A stretch of 64,000 nt of DNA from Bretschneidera sinensis (GCA_023935145.1 CM043700.1:31187001-31251000); one strand, 5' to 3'; shown: positions 34,053 to 44,594, counted from the first letter of the stretch. Program-made: numbers and translations. Notes: a model not told the origin generated them from the letters alone.

Positions 34053-35747
34053 TGCTGGACCTTTTCCATGAATGAGTCAATCATGTATGCTTGGTGGGTT
34101 TCATTCACATCCTCTGATTTTTTTCGTTGCTGGGATGTGTAATGACTTACCACTTAGTGTCTCAATGACATTCACCTCCTTCAAATTCTGTTGTGCTAGG
34201 TGTTGACGATGGGATGTGGACTGAGCTTGACAAGGGAACTTACCTCGCTCAGTCACACTCAAGTAGCTTATCAACTTGGACACTTGGCTCTTTATCTCTT
34301 TATGTTCTTCAACAACCTGCACAATTAAAGATTCAAGCCTTTGATTAGTCTTCCCTTGTGCTTCAATAAAAGCATGTAAAGTGTCTTCTAAAGAACTCCT
34401 AGAAGACACGGGTGCATGATATGGTTCAAGATATGGTGCAGGGGGTTGTGCAAGCTGCTGATTTTCAGACTTCCAGCTGAAATTGGGGTGATCACGCCAC
34501 CCCAGATTATAGGTATTAGAGAAGGGTGCATGAGGCTTCTTGTACATGCCTAAGGCATTACATTGTTCCTCATACATCCCTCTCATCCCAGCAAATGTAG
34601 GACACTCTGGGGCGAGATGATCTACCCCTCTACACACAAAACATGGTTTCAAAGACTTTGCATGATTAGCTAGGTGTGTTGGCTTTAAGCTCTTAGTTTT
34701 TAATTCATCTAGCTCCCTAGTGAGCATCTCGACCTTGGCCTTCAGGTTATCCTCTTCCCTAAGATGGTAGATTCCACCACCATTTGGGTTCCCTATAGGT
34801 CGTGACCTATTTGTGCTTTCAGTAGCACAAGGTTCAGTCCAAGTGTGAGCTTTTTCAGCAAGCTCATTGAGGTACTCCATGGCCTCATCAGGATCTTTCT
34901 CCAAAAATTCACCATTACACATCATCTCTACGAATTGACGCTCTCTATATGTAAGTCCCTCATAAAAATAGCTCACTAAGCGCCAACTCTCATACCCATG
35001 GTGAGGACACATACTCAATAACTCTTTAAATCTCTCCCAAGACTTATACAAAGTCTCGCTGTCCTTTTGTGCAAAGGTGGAGATTTGTCTTTTTAAAGCA
35101 TTGGTCTTATGTTGGGGAAAGTATTTATTAAAAACGATCCGAGTCATCTCAGTCCACAGCCCAATAGATCGTGGTCTTAGTGAGTATAGCCAACTCTTAG
35201 CTCTATCCTTCAAAGCGAAAGGAAAGAACTTAAGTTTCATAATGTCATGAGTTTCATCTTGACTATGAAAAGTCGCAACTACTTCCTCAAACTCTCTAAT
35301 GTGCACATATGGGTTTTCATTTTCCAAGCCATGGAATGTAGGGAGTAATTGAATCATCCCTGGTTTAAGATCTAATTGGCAAGTATTGGCTGGAAACATG
35401 ATGCATGATGGTGTGGCTGTGCGTGTAGGGTTGAGGTAATCCTGAAGGGTCCTAGGGGGTTGATATTCATGTTCACTCATTTCTTCGGGACTAGATGGGT
35501 TGTCAAATAATGGATTTAGAAAGGAATTTAATTTTGACTCTAGCACAGGCCTACTAGCAAATCTACCCAAAGCATCTCTATGTCTTTGCATTCAAGGTAA
35601 AAAAAAAGAAAAAAGAACAAAATAAATAAAAAAATAAAAAAAAATTAATGTAGCAAGCAAAAAGAGGGAACGAAGTTACCGCCTTTACAAACTGCTGAAA
35701 GAAAAACTATCTACAACTATTCTACCGTCTTGTCTTAGACTTGACAA
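34053..35747 (-). repeat. Inverted repeat, right arm (reverse gag and leader)
   Basis: Reverse complement of 32002-33691. The outer edge is ...GTCTTAGACTTGACAA at 35747; beyond it the sequence is unrelated to the left side. Confidence 0.92.
34101..35591 (-). CDS. gag: G2 gag, reverse copy (496 aa, open)
   Basis: Open from ATG 35591 (MQRHRDALGRFASRPVLESK) through the gag domain and the zinc knuckle CFVCRGVDHLAPEC. It ends early through one extra A in a run of A near 34125 (ATKKIRGCE). It differs from the forward copy at only about eight residues over 440. No promoter is visible on its outer side: the 35748-36253 sequence is a 3' non-coding region in the opposite sense. Expression as a sense gag is therefore doubtful. 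Its transcript, read from the left LTR, would be antisense and could pair with the forward copy. Confidence 0.75.
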   Translation of the reverse strand: MQRHRDALGRFASRPVLESKLNSFLNPLFDNPSSPEEMSEHEYQPPRTLQDYLNPTRTATPSCIMFPANTCQLDLKPGMIQLLPTFHGLENENPYVHIREFEEVVATFHSQDETHDIMKLKFFPFALKDRAKSWLYSLRPRSIGLWTEMTRIVFNKYFPQHKTNALKRQISTFAQKDSETLYKSWERFKELLSMCPHHGYESWRLVSYFYEGLTYRERQFVEMMCNGEFLEKDPDEAMEYLNELAEKAHTWTEPCATESTNRSRPIGNPNGGGIYHLREEDNLKAKVEMLTRELDELKTKSLKPTHLANHAKSLKPCFVCRGVDHLAPECPTFAGMRGMYEEQCNALGMYKKPHAPFSNTYNLGWRDHPNFSWKSENQQLAQPPAPYLEPYHAPVSSRSSLEDTLHAFIEAQGKTNQRLESLIVQVVEEHKEIKSQVSKLISYLSVTERGKFPCQAQSTSHRQHLAQQNLKEVNVIETLSGKSLHIPATKKIRGCE

Positions 35748-36253
35748 TCTTGATTTGGTTTGAGACTCTAGTTTGTGGTAAGATTGAATGATTAGTCTAA
35801 AACATCTAGAAAAGTTTTATGTGCGATTGATTGTGAATATTTTTGCGGGTCTCAACAAGCTCTAGAACTTATTTGATAATTACTTGAGGCGAATTCCTAG
35901 AATGCACACTACTGAGGATATGATATAGGCCATTTTTGAATAATTTGAGCCTTTCAAACCTTCCCTTGCAATATATATATCACTAGTCACCTATTTGAGC
36001 CATTTTTCTTGAAAAAGAATTTGAGTCTTGTTTCTTTCAAAAACCCATTTACTTAACCTTATGAGCCTAGAAATATTTTATTCTTACCCTTCTTTTAAAA
36101 GAACTTAGTTGTACACATTGTTGAGAAGCACTTAAGAGGAGTAAGGATGGAAATATGAAAAATCATAACCCAAGTATATTAAAAAATATAAGTTGGGGGT
36201 TGTGGAAAAGAAAAGAAAAAAAAATTGAGGTGAATGAGTATTTGCCAAAAACA
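35748..36253 (+). other. G2 3' non-coding region reaching the right insertion boundary
   Basis: No ORF. It includes TATAAGTTGGGGGTTGTGGA near 36187, a typical Athila 3' non-coding stretch, and a purine-rich run at 36205-36225. It ends CCAAAAACA directly against the GTATG target duplication. A 3' LTR is expected here and is absent. Confidence 0.65.
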
Positions 36254-37683
36254 GTATGTATGAGGTAAATATAAATGGAGGATCTTCCCCTCAAATGGCA
36301 GCAATGGAGAGGAAACTAGATATGATTGTAAAAGCCATGACTACTCAAAATGCCTCATCCAGCCTACCATCCACCCCACTCCAGGTATGTGCAATTTGTT
36401 CTCAGTACGACCATAATACTGATACGTGTCCTTTGTACTCATCTGCAGATCTGGAACAAGCCAACTACGTGGGACCAAATAACTATCCGCCAAAAAACAA
36501 CCCGTATGCAAACACGTACAACCCTAGATGGCGAAATCACCCGAATTTCTCATGGAGCAACAATAAAAACAATCAAGGACAGCAATGAAACCCCCAGCCC
36601 ACTGCTCATGCTATTCCCGAACCAAAGAAAAATGACCTCGAAAATCTAGTAAGACAACTGGTGACATCACAAGAACAGTTCATGACTCAGCAAAAACAAA
36701 CCAATGCGGCACATACGCAAGCAATTCAAAGACTAGAGGTACAAATGGGACAACTAGCTAAGGAGCTCAGTGGCAGAAAACAAGGAGAGCTCCCAGCTCA
36801 AACATTACCCAACCCTGGGGGGCATCAACAACTAAATGCTGTGACAACCTTAAGAAATGGCAAAGTAATAGGGTCCAATGAATCTGCAATAGCATCCAAA
36901 GAGACACCATCAGCATCAAGGGTAAGTGAAGTAGAGAAGTGGAATGCACCACCCTTCCCACAAATGTTAGTAAAACAAAAGAAAGACAATAAGCTAATTG
37001 ATATTTTTGAAACCTTGCAGAAAGTTGAAATTAACATTCCTCTATTAGATGCAATCAAACATATACCTGCATATGCTAAGTTTTTAAAAGATTATTGCAC
37101 TAACAAAAGAAAGTTCCAGGAGCATGAGACAGTAGCCTTAACCGAAGAGGTAAGTGCTGTACTTTTAAGAAAATTACCACCTAAGCTAAAAGATCCGGGT
37201 AGTTTTACTATTCCTTGCAGGTTAGGTGACCAACTGTTCGAGCATGCACTATTGGATCTAGGAGCAAGTGTCAACCTGCTGCCATACAGTGTATACGAGA
37301 CATTAGGTTTAGGGGAGCTTCAACCAACCTCCGTCACTTTACAATTAGCCGACCGAAGCATCAAACGACCGAGAGGTATCCTTGAGGACGTGTTGGTAAG
37401 AGTAGGTAAATTCATTATACCTCCTGATTTTGTAGTATTAGATATGGAAGAATGTACTTTACCATCACCTCTCCCCATTATCCTAGGACGCCTCTTTATG
37501 ATAACTGCTGATACTAACATTAGTGTAAAAAGGGGAGTAGTCACTATGAAATTAAATAAGGAGGAGATAGAATTTAAAGTATTCAATACATCAAAATCAG
37601 TCAATGAGGATAATGAATATTCTAATGTGAGTTTCATTCAAGATATTGTTGAGGAAGTTTCTCAGGTCCATCACACTGATTAA
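36254..37683 (+). pseudogene. gag: F1 gag C-terminus and protease
   Basis: Continues the 29082 frame: MYEVNINGGSSPQMAAMERK, zinc knuckle CAICSQYDHNTDTC (about 36400-36440) and the repeated NPYANTYNPRWRNHPNFSWS end of Athila Gag. One TGA (36586-36588) interrupts; the frame then runs to 37683. The aspartic protease has HALLDLGASVNLLP (catalytic Asp at about 37256), the DLGAS form typical of Athila, followed by LPIILGRLFM. Reverse transcriptase should follow but does not. The R1 copy (minus strand) shows the same order with more damage. Confidence 0.88.
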
Positions 37684-38125
37684 TCAGAGACCATCCCCAA
37701 CCATAAGGACACAAGAATGGACATTAGGCCGGAGGAGGACAATGTGATTAAAGACGTCAATAAAGCTGTGCACATTTTCAAAAACACACCAAAGCTTTCA
37801 AGTAAGTATGTTACTCAAATTGAACCTCATGCACTTACTGATGCTACCTTTCCTTATTTTATTGACCAGACATCAAAATGGAAGATAAAGCAACCATCAA
37901 AAGCATTTGAACCACCTGATGTGGGTTCTAAGTGCCCCCCTCCAAACAACTAGCATGGTGACACGAGAGTGCTTGAGCAACTGCAAATTTAATTACTCAT
38001 ACAGCTCAAGCACCTCTGGTAAGGTTAGTGGTACTGAGGCCACTAACAAATGGTAAGGTTGTATTGTTTCAATAATTTATCATTTTTTTAGTTAGGGTAA
38101 GTTTTTATTTGTGCCCATGTGCCCT
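37684..38125 (+). other. F1 pol deletion junction
   Basis: A short open stretch (37717-37953) resembles the linker between protease and reverse transcriptase in R1 (compare SSKYVTQIEPHA with R1 SSKYASLFETPM) and then loses similarity. No reverse transcriptase, RNase H or integrase is found. The deletion breakpoint is therefore about 37840-37990. Confidence 0.6.
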
Positions 38126-38273
38126 GCTTGCGATTGATTGCATCCCCCAGTGTGATCGAGCGCAAGTGTGCGATCGAGCGTGTCCTTCAAATGTGTTCGA
38201 GCGCATGAGTGCGATCGAGCGCACCCCGCATGCGATCGAGTGCACTCGTGGCAGATAGTGTTTGCGCTATAAG
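38126..38273 (+). promoter_or_regulatory. CGATCG motif cluster and TATA-like box upstream of F1 ORF3
   Basis: About six copies of a near-palindrome TGCGATCGAGCGCA (some mutated) at 38129-38250 precede GCTATAAG (38266-38273). The same motif is clustered upstream of the TATA box in the F1 LTR (41467-41580, TATA 41681-41690). Two further copies lie at 38707-38745, just before ORF3. Confidence 0.6.
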
Positions 38274-38518
38274 TCTGAAAATTCACTCACACTCACACTC
38301 ACACTCACTCACTCCCTCGCCACTAATCACTCGCGTACTCGCCCTCAGAAACTCTCATTTCTACTCGCACCACTCCCTCTCACCATTACCACACAACATC
38401 ATTCATCACTACTTCCATCTCCACCATCCTCCGTCACCAATCCATTGCCTCCATCACCGGCAATCACCATCACCTCCACTATCACCACCCCGTATTCCCA
38501 TCCCCATTAATCCACAAG

Positions 38519-38622
38519 GTACTCTTCACACACACACACACACGAATTTTAATATTTTATTTACAAAACTCTTTATTCTTATATGTTATCTTGAGTGTGA
38601 TTGAGTGTTTGTTTGTTTGCAG
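38519..38622 (+). other. Candidate intron in the ORF3 leader
   Basis: CACAAG|GTACTC at the left and TTTGTTTGCAG|GAGG at the right frame a 104-bp, T-rich interval of normal plant minimal intron size. It lies in the leader between the TATA-like box and the ORF3 ATG at 38790. This is prediction from consensus only. Confidence 0.4.
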
Positions 38623-38789
38623 GAGGTTTAGCACACATTTAAGTCGTCAAAAATTGTAGCTTGTTTTTTGGTGCACATCAACTGTTCGAGGAAAAGCCTG
38701 ACAGTGTGCGATCGAGTGCATAGCCAGTGTGCGATCGAGCGCACGCAAGTCACGATCGATAGCAAATTTGGCAGAAACTAGTATCAAGC

Positions 38790-39867
38790 ATGTCCAGACC
38801 AACTGTTTCTACCTCTGGTGCCTCAAGCAGCCATGCCTCCTCATCCCGGCCCAGCATCGAGCAACGAGAGCTGTTTTTCAAGACCATATTCGCCATTGAT
38901 GACCTATTCCGGCACATGGACACCACGCAATGGGCCGTCCAAGCATTCCAACATCGAGGGTTGAAGCGACTGTTTAAACCAATGTGCTCCACTGCCTACT
39001 CCCAGCTCGTAGTCCAGTTTTATGAGCATCTATCTTTCGACTGCAGCAGACCGAGAGTCCTCACCTCTTCAGTCAAGGCACGTTTATCGAGGTGACTAGT
39101 GCCAATATCGCCACTACTCTTCATTGCACCGATGAGTCCCCTCTTGAGGACACTGATATCGAGGAGCAGCTAGACTCTTTTGCCCTGGCCGAGATCATCA
39201 CGGACATGTGCGCTGGCCAGTATGCCGACAGGCATAACAATGCGGCTAGCCGGTCCAAGCTGCCTCCCCGACTGTGGCTTGTTGATATGATCCTACAGCG
39301 TAACGTGTGTCCATTAAGGCACAAGACACAGCGGTGAGACCAGTTTCTCCAGACTATATATGCCTTTCATAGAGGCCACTGGTACTCCATCTCGGCTTTC
39401 ATTTGGAGCCAGCTGCACAAGTTTTGGGATCATGTACATGGTCGTCAGACCACCACGGCCAATGCTTGGGGCCTCCCTTTCCCGTTCCTACTCACCTTCA
39501 TCCTCAAGAAGAAGGGGATTAAGGGGACCCACAGTGACGGGCCAGAGCGAGAGTATCCCTTCTTCAGGAAGGCTCAGTGGACACACAGCATCTCGCATAT
39601 GCCACGAGGACCCCCAGTACCTGCTCTAGCAGCTGAGCGAGTGAGGAGGACCATTCGGACATGGGACCCACTGAGTCCCAGCACTTTCTAGCTGAGCTGT
39701 TCTCCTTCCGAGGTGAGGTCTCTGCTGCTACCACACTCGTGCATCAACGCATGGATAGTTTAGAGGCACGGTTAGCACGACAGGAGGCTATGCTGCAGGC
39801 CATTCTTGATCGCCTACCTCTGGCACCCGGTACCTCTTCGACTGCACCACTTGATGATCAGCAGTGA
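38790..39867 (+). pseudogene. F1 ORF3 relic, plant transposon-protein-like domain with coiled-coil tail
   Basis: The start MSRPTVSTSGASSSHASSSR is serine-rich like the Sirevirus ORF3. Then follow FFKTIFAIDDLFRHM, QLVVQFYEHLSFD and, after a shift near 39090, FIEVTSANIATTLHC. Next come a region reading LPPRLWLVDMILQRNVCPLR, WSQLHKFWDHVHG and AWGLPFPFLLTFILKKKGI, and a final frame with MDSLEARLARQEAMLQAILD as a short coiled coil. The order (disordered Ser-rich start, FY-LV-type helix, L-P-hydrophobic-LLT, coiled coil) parallels the intact ORF at 20606-21862. At least two shifts and several stops make it inactive. R1 retains only the end of this ORF, at about 50560-50640. Confidence 0.65.
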
Positions 39868-41276
39868 GAGGATACCACATCTGGCTGAAGACGTTAAACT
39901 TAGCGTTCATGGGAGGCACCCCAATGCATATCCTTTTTATAGTTATATTATTATTCGTATTTTATACTTTTATATTATTGTCTATTACTTGTTTTCCATT
40001 TTATCTTTGTTTTTATTTCTTTTTCAAGGACAGTTCAGTGCATCCAGTTGAAGTTTGGGGGCGTGCTCCAAGCCATGCTAGCCATATAGCTCTCCATCTC
40101 CCAGGTCAGATCCTTCCATGCTACTCACACATTGGGGACAATGTGCAATTTAAGTTTGGGGGTATGGGGACACATTCACACACTCACTTGTCCCACAATT
40201 TTTTTTGTTTTGTTGCTATTTTTGTAGATAAATGCATGTTCATTTTGTTCAATAAATTTTTTTTGAGATCTAAACAAAACTTTATGATTCGACTTCATCA
40301 GCGAGCTTAACACTTTGAACATATAGGCTAATAATCAAGTTTTGAACCTAGATCACTGCCTTTTAGGCATTTAAGAATTCACAAGTTTAACTTAAATTAT
40401 CACGAGCACATTAGCACATAATTGTGTGGGGTATGATATGTTATTTGGATTTGTATGTTTCTTTTGCTTGACTATGAACTAGATGACCTATTAGATTGAC
40501 ATTTTGGCATATAAAAATAGAAAAGATTGATTTGTGCTCAAAAAGAAAAAAAAATGCTCCTAATGATCAATAAAAACAAATCTTCCGCTGAGTAACTGGC
40601 CCACTTGCCTCAGTAAGCATTGAGTGTCATGTCAAAAGGTGGAAAATTTTAAGTGATCATTAAAAGGAACTTTTCGCTGAGTAACTGGCCCTCTTGCCTC
40701 AGTGAGCATTGAGTGCCACGTCAAAAGGTGGAGAATTCTAAGTGGTAGCATTAAAACCAGTTAAGTTTCGTAGCCTTGTTGACTCGAGCTAGTAAGTCCT
40801 TAGGGGTGTCTTTACACCTATTACCCTAAAACCATCTGGTTTGGGAGTCATTGGCTAAATGCTCGTTACACGAGTCAACAAGAAAGCTTAAGGGAACTAA
40901 CGTGGCAAAAATCTCGCAAATAAAAGTCTATGCCATATTTGTTGACTCTAATAGGAAGTTTGGTGAATCTTGAGTCATCGAAACAATACACGTTTGAATT
41001 TCTTGGAAACCCAATTTTTTATGTGCTAGTCACCACACACTAAAGTCAAACTTGAAATGTCTTAAACTACCTCATGAAAATGATTTACGTTCAAAACTCT
41101 TATTCATTGCAAAAATATGTTTACACTTGATAAGCTTGCTCATGAATGCGCATCATAGTTTTGTGAAAAATCTAAACTTTTGATTGACACCATGAACATT
41201 GGATCTATTTATGTTTTTCGTTTTAGTTTTTAATTTAGTAGTGCTAAAGGACTAGCAATATGTAAGTTTGTGGGTG
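39868..41276 (+). other. F1 3' non-coding region
   Basis: No gene. It contains the Athila marker ACTTAGCGTTCATGGGAGGC, two AAGTTTGGGGG stretches (about 40068 and 40152), a roughly 90-bp tandem pair at 40586-40732 (each with CGCTGAGTAACTGGCCC and GTCAAAAGGTGG) and a TTGTGGGTG just before the 3' LTR. The reverse equivalent is at 43249-44594. Confidence 0.75.
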
Positions 41277-42612
41277 TGATAAATGCTTAAATATTCATAT
41301 TTAAGCCCCTTTATTTACATTTGTTAGGTCCTTAATTACGTTAATATGGTCTCTTTTACTCCATTTATGTGTTTTACATGTTTTTATAAGGTTTTGGAGA
41401 AAAAGAAGCAGTTTTGGCACTTAAAGGAAGAAATCTGGAATCCCTGGAGCATTTTCTGGACAAATTGCGATCGATCGGGCCATGCAATGCAATCGAGCGC
41501 ACATTGCGATCGTGCGCACACATGAAGGATCGAACGCACACTGTGATCGAGCGCAAGACATATGCGATTGAGCGCACATGTACATGCATGAATAGTAAAA
41601 TATAGACTATTTTGTAAATAAGAGAATTTTCGTTTTAGGAAGGTTTAGGAACTCATGGGTCTCTTAGGACTTCTCAAAGACCTATAAATACACTTGTAAC
41701 TCACACACATAACAGACCTCAGATAGAAAACACTTTTCTCTTTTCTTTTACTTGGAGTTAAGAAGCTTGGGAGAGAACTGACGCCTCTTCTCTCGGGTTT
41801 ATTCTTATCCCTTAATGTTTAGTTTATTTATAATGTTTACTTCAGATAGTATGTGCAATTAACTTTCTTATAGGGCTCGATTGAAGCCCTAGTTATGCAT
41901 TCCTATATTTATATTTATTGATAAAATCTTTGCCAATAGCTTTTATTATGTTACTTAGCTTGATTAATGCCTGTGCTTATTTAAATTCCTCATATGTATG
42001 TGTAAGGCCAACGTATGTATGTGGTATGGATAGGTTAGTTAGATCAATTTGGATGATCGAGTCCTGGGTCTAACATTAGTAACAAGGGATATCTTATCCG
42101 GATTTCCAGGTTAATCAACATGGGAAACCAGGAGTAGGTACCATGCCCTAGGTCTCATGTGGTTGTCGATTTCCATAGTACTTATGTTTTCTTAAGGAAC
42201 AACTCAAGCAGATACTATGCTGAATCCCTTAAGGAAGAAAAGAGTTAGAGTAGATACCATGCCTAACTTATTGCTTAGGGAAATCAATAGCTTAAGGAGT
42301 AGATACCATGCCCTTAGGTTGGCAACCAGTAAGTATACATAATAAAGCTACTGCACTGATACCTTACACAAATTGGGAAAGTATGACTAGTGGTGGATAT
42401 CAAAGCCCTATGTCTTTATTATTTTAAATCACCTTCTAACAGTTATTTATCTCTTTTTACTTTAGAGAAGTTGATTCTAAAAAGCAACTTTACCAATCCC
42501 TGTGGAGATGACCTTGTTTTTGCACACTAGACTACACTGATGACCTTGTGCACTTGCAAGTATAACTAGTACGATTATTCGCCCATTAATTTAGGTGGAT
42601 AATCGCTCAACA
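41277..42612 (+). repeat. F1 3' LTR
   Basis: TGATAAATGC...CGCTCAACA, 1336 bp, followed by GGCAC (42613-42617). It carries the CGATCGAGCGCA-type motif cluster at 41467-41580 and a TATA box CCTATAAATA at 41681-41690. Compared with the tail of the 5' LTR it differs at roughly seven of 200 bases. Confidence 0.9.
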
Positions 42613-43248
42613 GGCACACATATATGAGGAATTTAAATACAATCAGGCATTAATCAAGTTAAATATTCTAACAAGGCTATAACAAAGATAATCAATGAAT
42701 GAACATATGGAAAAGCATAACTAGGGCTTCAATCGAGCCCTATAGGAGTTTAGTTACACATACTAAATAAAGTAAACATTCTAAACATAAAAATAGAAAA
42801 CTAAAACCGAAGAAGATTCGGGAGACGAGTCATCAATTCCTCTCCTAAGCTTGCTACTTCGAATCTAGAACCAAAGGTCTGGTCTATGTGCTTTACAGGG
42901 CTATTTATAGGGTCCTTATGGTGTCCAGAAACCTTAATTTCCTATTTGGAGTCTGGAGACTTCCTTCCATATCTGGTTCTGTCGCCTCTGTAGTGATTGT
43001 GCTCGAGCGTATGTGTGCGCTCGTACTCTTATGCGCTCGATCTCAAGGGGGGTGCGCTCGAGCACACCTTGCTGGATGGTAGATCTTGACTTTTGCTCCT
43101 AAAAGCTCCAATTTATCATCTTTTTGTCCAAGTCCTGTGAAAAACACATAAAACATGAAAATGAAGTAGAAACCACTAAAATATATAAATAAAAAGTCTA
43201 ACAAGTGTAAATTAAGGGGCTTAAATATGACTATTTAAGGACTTATCA
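42613..43248 (-). repeat. R1 3' LTR, inner part
   Basis: Continues the R1 LTR broken at 24981, starting with the GGCAC target duplication and ending GGACTTATCA. A second copy of this piece is at 26300-26939. Confidence 0.88.
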
Positions 43249-44594
43249 CACCCGCAAACTTACATATTGCTAGTCTCTTAGCAATACAAAACTAAAGACT
43301 ATGTTAGAACAAAATTTAGAGATAAATTCATTTCCATGATACTCAAAGATTTGGGTTGTGCATAAAACTATGATAACCGTTCATGAGTAAGCTTATAATA
43401 AAAACACATTTTTATATTGAAAAAGGATTTTCAAAAGTTCATGTTACTTCCCTAAGGTTGGCTTAAGGCATCGCGAGTTTGATTTGTGTGTGATGAATTA
43501 GCACATATAAGATGGGGCTTCCACATAATTTTAGTGTATAGGGTTTCGATATCCAAACCTTTATCGAATTCCTTATCAAAGAGAACAAAATGGCATAATG
43601 CTTGCTTCTTTTTTCTTTTTTTTCTTTTATCATGCTATCTTTGCCATGTTGAGTTCCATCGAGCTTTCTATTTGACTCTTATAGCGAGTGTTTGGCCAAT
43701 GACTCCAAAACCAGATGGTTTTAGGGTATTAGATGTAAAGATACCCCTAAGGACTTACTAACTCGAGTAAAAAAGGCTACGAAACTAACAGGTTTTAATG
43801 CCTCTAAATGAGATTCCCACCTTTTGACGTGAACGTTCAATGCTTACTGAGGCAAGAGGCCCAATTACTCAGTGGAAATCTATGATCATTAAAGTTTTAC
43901 TTCTCACCTTTTGACGTGAACACTCAATGCTTACTAAGACAAGAGGCCCAGTTACTCAGTGGAAAGTTTTTAATGATCATTAGAAGCTTTTCATTTTCTT
44001 TTTACATGATGAACATTTTTCTTTATTTTTCTTATGCCAAAGTGTTATTTTTAACAATATATCCGAATATAGTTAGGTCATGGAAACATATACAAGAGAA
44101 TTATATGTCATACCCCACACAAAATGCGTGCTAAAATGTGCTTGTGCAAATTTAGATCAAACTCGTGAATTCTTAGGTGCCTTGAGGTAGGTAACTAAAC
44201 TTTGTAAAATTCCTATTACAAGACTATGTGTTCTAGTTTTTAAGCTTACTAATGAAGTGTTATCATATTTTTAAATTAACCAAAATGTTTGTTTACCAAA
44301 AGAACATGCATTTATCTCTCCTAAAAAAAAACTGGGACTTAGCATATGCATGTGTTTCAAGTATGTGTAATAGTATCTAATATCTCTCACTACCTCTAAA
44401 CTTAAAATACACATTGTCCCCAATGTGTGTGTGGCATGGAAAGATCTGACCTGGGAGATGGAGAACTAGGTTGCTTGCTTGCTTGTACACCCCCCCAAAC
44501 TTGAACTAGATGCACGCACTAAGTACTTGACAAAGAAAAATAAACGTTGTTCCGGAAACAAAATATAAACAATAGATATGTAAATATAATTATA
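43249..44594 (-). other. R1 3' non-coding region
   Basis: No gene. On the minus strand it carries the same landmarks as the F1 3' region: the AAGTTTG stretch next to the LTR, the tandem pair with GAGTAACTGGGCC (about 43816-43965), and a pre-LTR stretch beside 44500 reading TTCAAGTTTGGGGG. It is cut at TTATA (44590-44594) by C2 and resumes at 50480. Confidence 0.75.

Larger units (their letters stand above)
29083..36253 (+). mobile_element. G2: rearranged Athila-like element with tandem LTRs and an inverted gag duplication
   Basis: Inserted in F1 gag between two copies of GTATG (29078-29082 and 36254-36258). From the left: LTR (29083-30609), a second LTR missing its first ~17 bp (30610-31956), primer site, gag forward, a 361-bp spacer, gag in reverse, then about 500 bp of 3' non-coding sequence. 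It ends in CCAAAAACA without any 3' LTR. No pol is present. Confidence 0.85.
27787..42612 (+). mobile_element. F1: plus-strand, pol-deleted Athila-like element
   Basis: F1 has a truncated 5' LTR tail (27787-27996), a TGGCGCCGTTGCC primer site (28003), gag-protease, a third ORF and a 3' LTR (41277-42612). The right flank is GGCAC (42613-42617); the matching left GGCAC is at 24977. No reverse transcriptase, RNase H or integrase is present, so it is non-autonomous. G2 (29083-36253) is inserted in its gag; without it the internal region is about 6.1 kb. Confidence 0.85.

Noticed and set aside
38209..38604. 131-codon plus-strand ORF rich in Ser/His/Pro (38209-38604)
   Set aside because: It reads CACTCA and CA microsatellite-like leader sequence and runs through the candidate intron; there is no domain.
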